A DNA stretch of 5,435 nucleotides from Spirochaetales bacterium (lineage in GTDB: Bacteria; Spirochaetota; Spirochaetia; SZUA-6; DRHE01). The DNA lies in assembly GCA_016930895.1 (NCBI GenBank), contig JAFGFV010000317.1:1-5435 (forward strand), in the 5' to 3' direction. The notes beneath the pieces were generated by a model. It was not told the origin of the DNA. It saw nothing but the letters and a program-made list of their open reading frames with translations, and searched no databases. Both the position numbers and the translations under genes were made by a program. Numbering within the stretch: the first letter of the stretch is position 1; each line of letters opens with the position of its first letter. Shown one piece after another: positions 4,329-5,435 of the stretch.

Positions 4329-5435
4329 CGGCGTCCTCCTCCCGGACCTGGCTGCGGGCCGCACGGTTGGCTGCCCTCCGGCGCTGCGGGGATGAACCCC
4401 TGCTGCATCATGGCCTCCGTCAGGCCCCTGGACCTGCGGATCAGCCGCTCGGCCTCCCCGTACAGCTCCTCGTAGCTCCTGGCCAGCCGCGCCACCCCTT
4501 CCTTCTGGGCCTGCATGCCCACAGCGGCGGCCATGCGCGGAAACACCTGCCAGTCCCCCATGTCCGGGAGGAGGTGCTCCGGCCCGAGGGCTGCGCCCAC
4601 CGAGTCGGCCAGGGCCTCCGCCGCGGTGAAGCACATCGTATCCGTGATGGTCCGGGCCCGCACGTCCAGCACTCCCCGGAAGATCCCGGGGAAGCACAGG
4701 GAGTTGTTGACCTGGTTGGGGAAGTCCGAGCGCCCGGTGGCCACGATCTCCGCCCCGGCCTCCTGGGCCTCCCAGGGCCAGATCTCCGGCACCGGGTTGG
4801 CACAGGCGAACACCACCGCCCTCGGGGCCATGCGGCGCACCCATTCGGGGGCGATCGTCCCGGGGCCGGGCTTGGACAGCGCGATGAGCACGTCCGCCCC
4901 CTCCAGGGCCTCCGGGATCCCGCCCCGGCGCCCTTCGGCGTTGGTGCTGCCGCAGAGCTTCCACTTTTCCACCTGCTCGAAGCGCCGCCGCTCCAGGTCC
5001 TCCCGGTGGGTTCCCAGGATCCCGCCGGTGTCGACCATCAGGCACCTCCCCGGGTCCGCCCCCCGGGCAAAGGCCAGGCGCGCGCAGGCCACGTTGGCCG
5101 CCCCGCTGCCTACGAACACGATCCTCACCCCGTCGAGGCGCTTGCCCACGACCTTCAGGGCGTTCACCAGCCCCGCCAGGGTGACCGTGGCCGTGCCCTG
5201 CTGGTCGTCGTGCCACACCGGGATCTCCGCCTGCTGCCGCAGGGTCTCCAGGATGCGGAAGCACTTGGGCTGGGCCAGGTCCTCCAGGTTGATGCCCCCG
5301 AAGCTGGGCTGCAGCAGCAGCACGGTGCGGATGATCTCGTCGGGATCACGGGTGTCCAGGGTGATGGGCACGCAGTCCACCCCGCCCAGGTACTTGAACA
5401 GCAGGGCCTTGCCCTCCATGACCGGCAGCGCGGCC
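4316..5435 (-). CDS. NAD(P)-dependent malic enzyme, oxaloacetate-decarboxylating (N-terminus outside window)
   Basis: Converts malate to pyruvate and CO2 while reducing NAD(P)+. The N-terminal segment, including the catalytic Tyr, lies beyond the right edge; about 372 residues are visible, beginning AALPVMEGK. Numbering from that Met (codon 5417-5419): the catalytic Lys is K4 in MEGKALLFK; the divalent-metal ligands are E46 and D47 (NLEDL) and D72 (HDDQQGTA). The NAD(P) Rossmann domain starts at VGSGAAN (103-109); its second strand ends MVDTGG (128-133), without the basic residue found in NADP-specific animal enzymes, which favours NAD. ANPVPE (207-212) and TGRSDFPNQVNNS (228-240) are further signatures. 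The last 20 or so residues form a Gly/Pro-rich tail, the segment encoded over and just before the flavoprotein start. First visible gene of a leftward operon with that flavoprotein. It is a typical bacterial malic enzyme apart from the tail. Confidence 0.93.
   Translation of the reverse strand, partial: AALPVMEGKALLFKYLGGVDCVPITLDTRDPDEIIRTVLLLQPSFGGINLEDLAQPKCFRILETLRQQAEIPVWHDDQQGTATVTLAGLVNALKVVGKRLDGVRIVFVGSGAANVACARLAFARGADPGRCLMVDTGGILGTHREDLERRRFEQVEKWKLCGSTNAEGRRGGIPEALEGADVLIALSKPGPGTIAPEWVRRMAPRAVVFACANPVPEIWPWEAQEAGAEIVATGRSDFPNQVNNSLCFPGIFRGVLDVRARTITDTMCFTAAEALADSVGAALGPEHLLPDMGDWQVFPRMAAAVGMQAQKEGVARLARSYEELYGEAERLIRRSRGLTEAMMQQGFIPAAPEGSQPCGPQPGPGGGRRCMT
4335..4340 (-). promoter_or_regulatory. 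Ribosome binding site of the flavoprotein gene, inside the malic enzyme gene
   Basis: On the minus strand AGGAGG lies 6 nt before the ATG at 4328. It sits within the last codons of the malic enzyme and fixes the flavoprotein start at MHDLIVVGGG. The nearby upstream stop and strong site suggest coupled translation of the two proteins. Confidence 0.75.

Noticed and set aside
3357..5264. Long continuous minus-strand frame that would fuse the flavoprotein to about 300 extra N-terminal residues
   Set aside because: The upstream part is a Gly/Pro/Arg-rich out-of-frame reading of the malic enzyme gene. Real motifs begin only at MHDLIVVGGG, which has its own strong ribosome binding site.

Overview
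The window is a GC-rich bacterial stretch. By eye most genes run around 70% GC or more, with strong G/C bias at third codon positions. It holds five protein-coding genes in two convergent blocks, and no rRNA, tRNA, insertion sequence or CRISPR array is visible. Gene content and composition would suit a GC-rich deep-branching Firmicute, a deltaproteobacterial-type lineage or a similar uncultivated anaerobe, but nothing here fixes the taxon.

Rightward block (1-1720). The C-terminal third of an FGGY-family sugar kinase enters from the left edge. After 21 nt it is followed by a complete M24 (creatinase/prolidase-fold) metalloenzyme with a strong ribosome binding site. The pair looks like the end of a catabolic operon. 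The M24 protein keeps all five metal ligands but lacks both of the usual extra active-site histidines, and carries a Gly/Ala-rich tandem repeat between its two domains, so its 'aminopeptidase' label is uncertain.

Junction (1721-1762). Only 42 nt separate the two convergent stop codons. The stretch is GC-rich with small palindromes and no clear T-tracted terminator.

Leftward block (5435-1763). A malic enzyme, truncated by the right edge, overlaps by 13 nt the start of a thioredoxin-reductase-like flavoprotein. That flavoprotein has lost the redox CxxC (it reads SAVS) and the NADPH-binding HRRxxxR signature. A possible hairpin without a T-run follows its stop. After a 217-nt leader region with three perfect inverted repeats comes a Tat-exported DUF362 protein. 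The DUF362 gene and its leader are visibly less GC-rich than their neighbours, which suggests a different history.

Working model (inference): the malic enzyme oxidatively decarboxylates malate to pyruvate and makes NADH, which the translationally coupled flavoprotein could use to reduce an unidentified partner, not a thioredoxin-type disulfide through its own dithiol. The DUF362 protein would act outside the cytoplasmic membrane and may be separately regulated through its structured leader.
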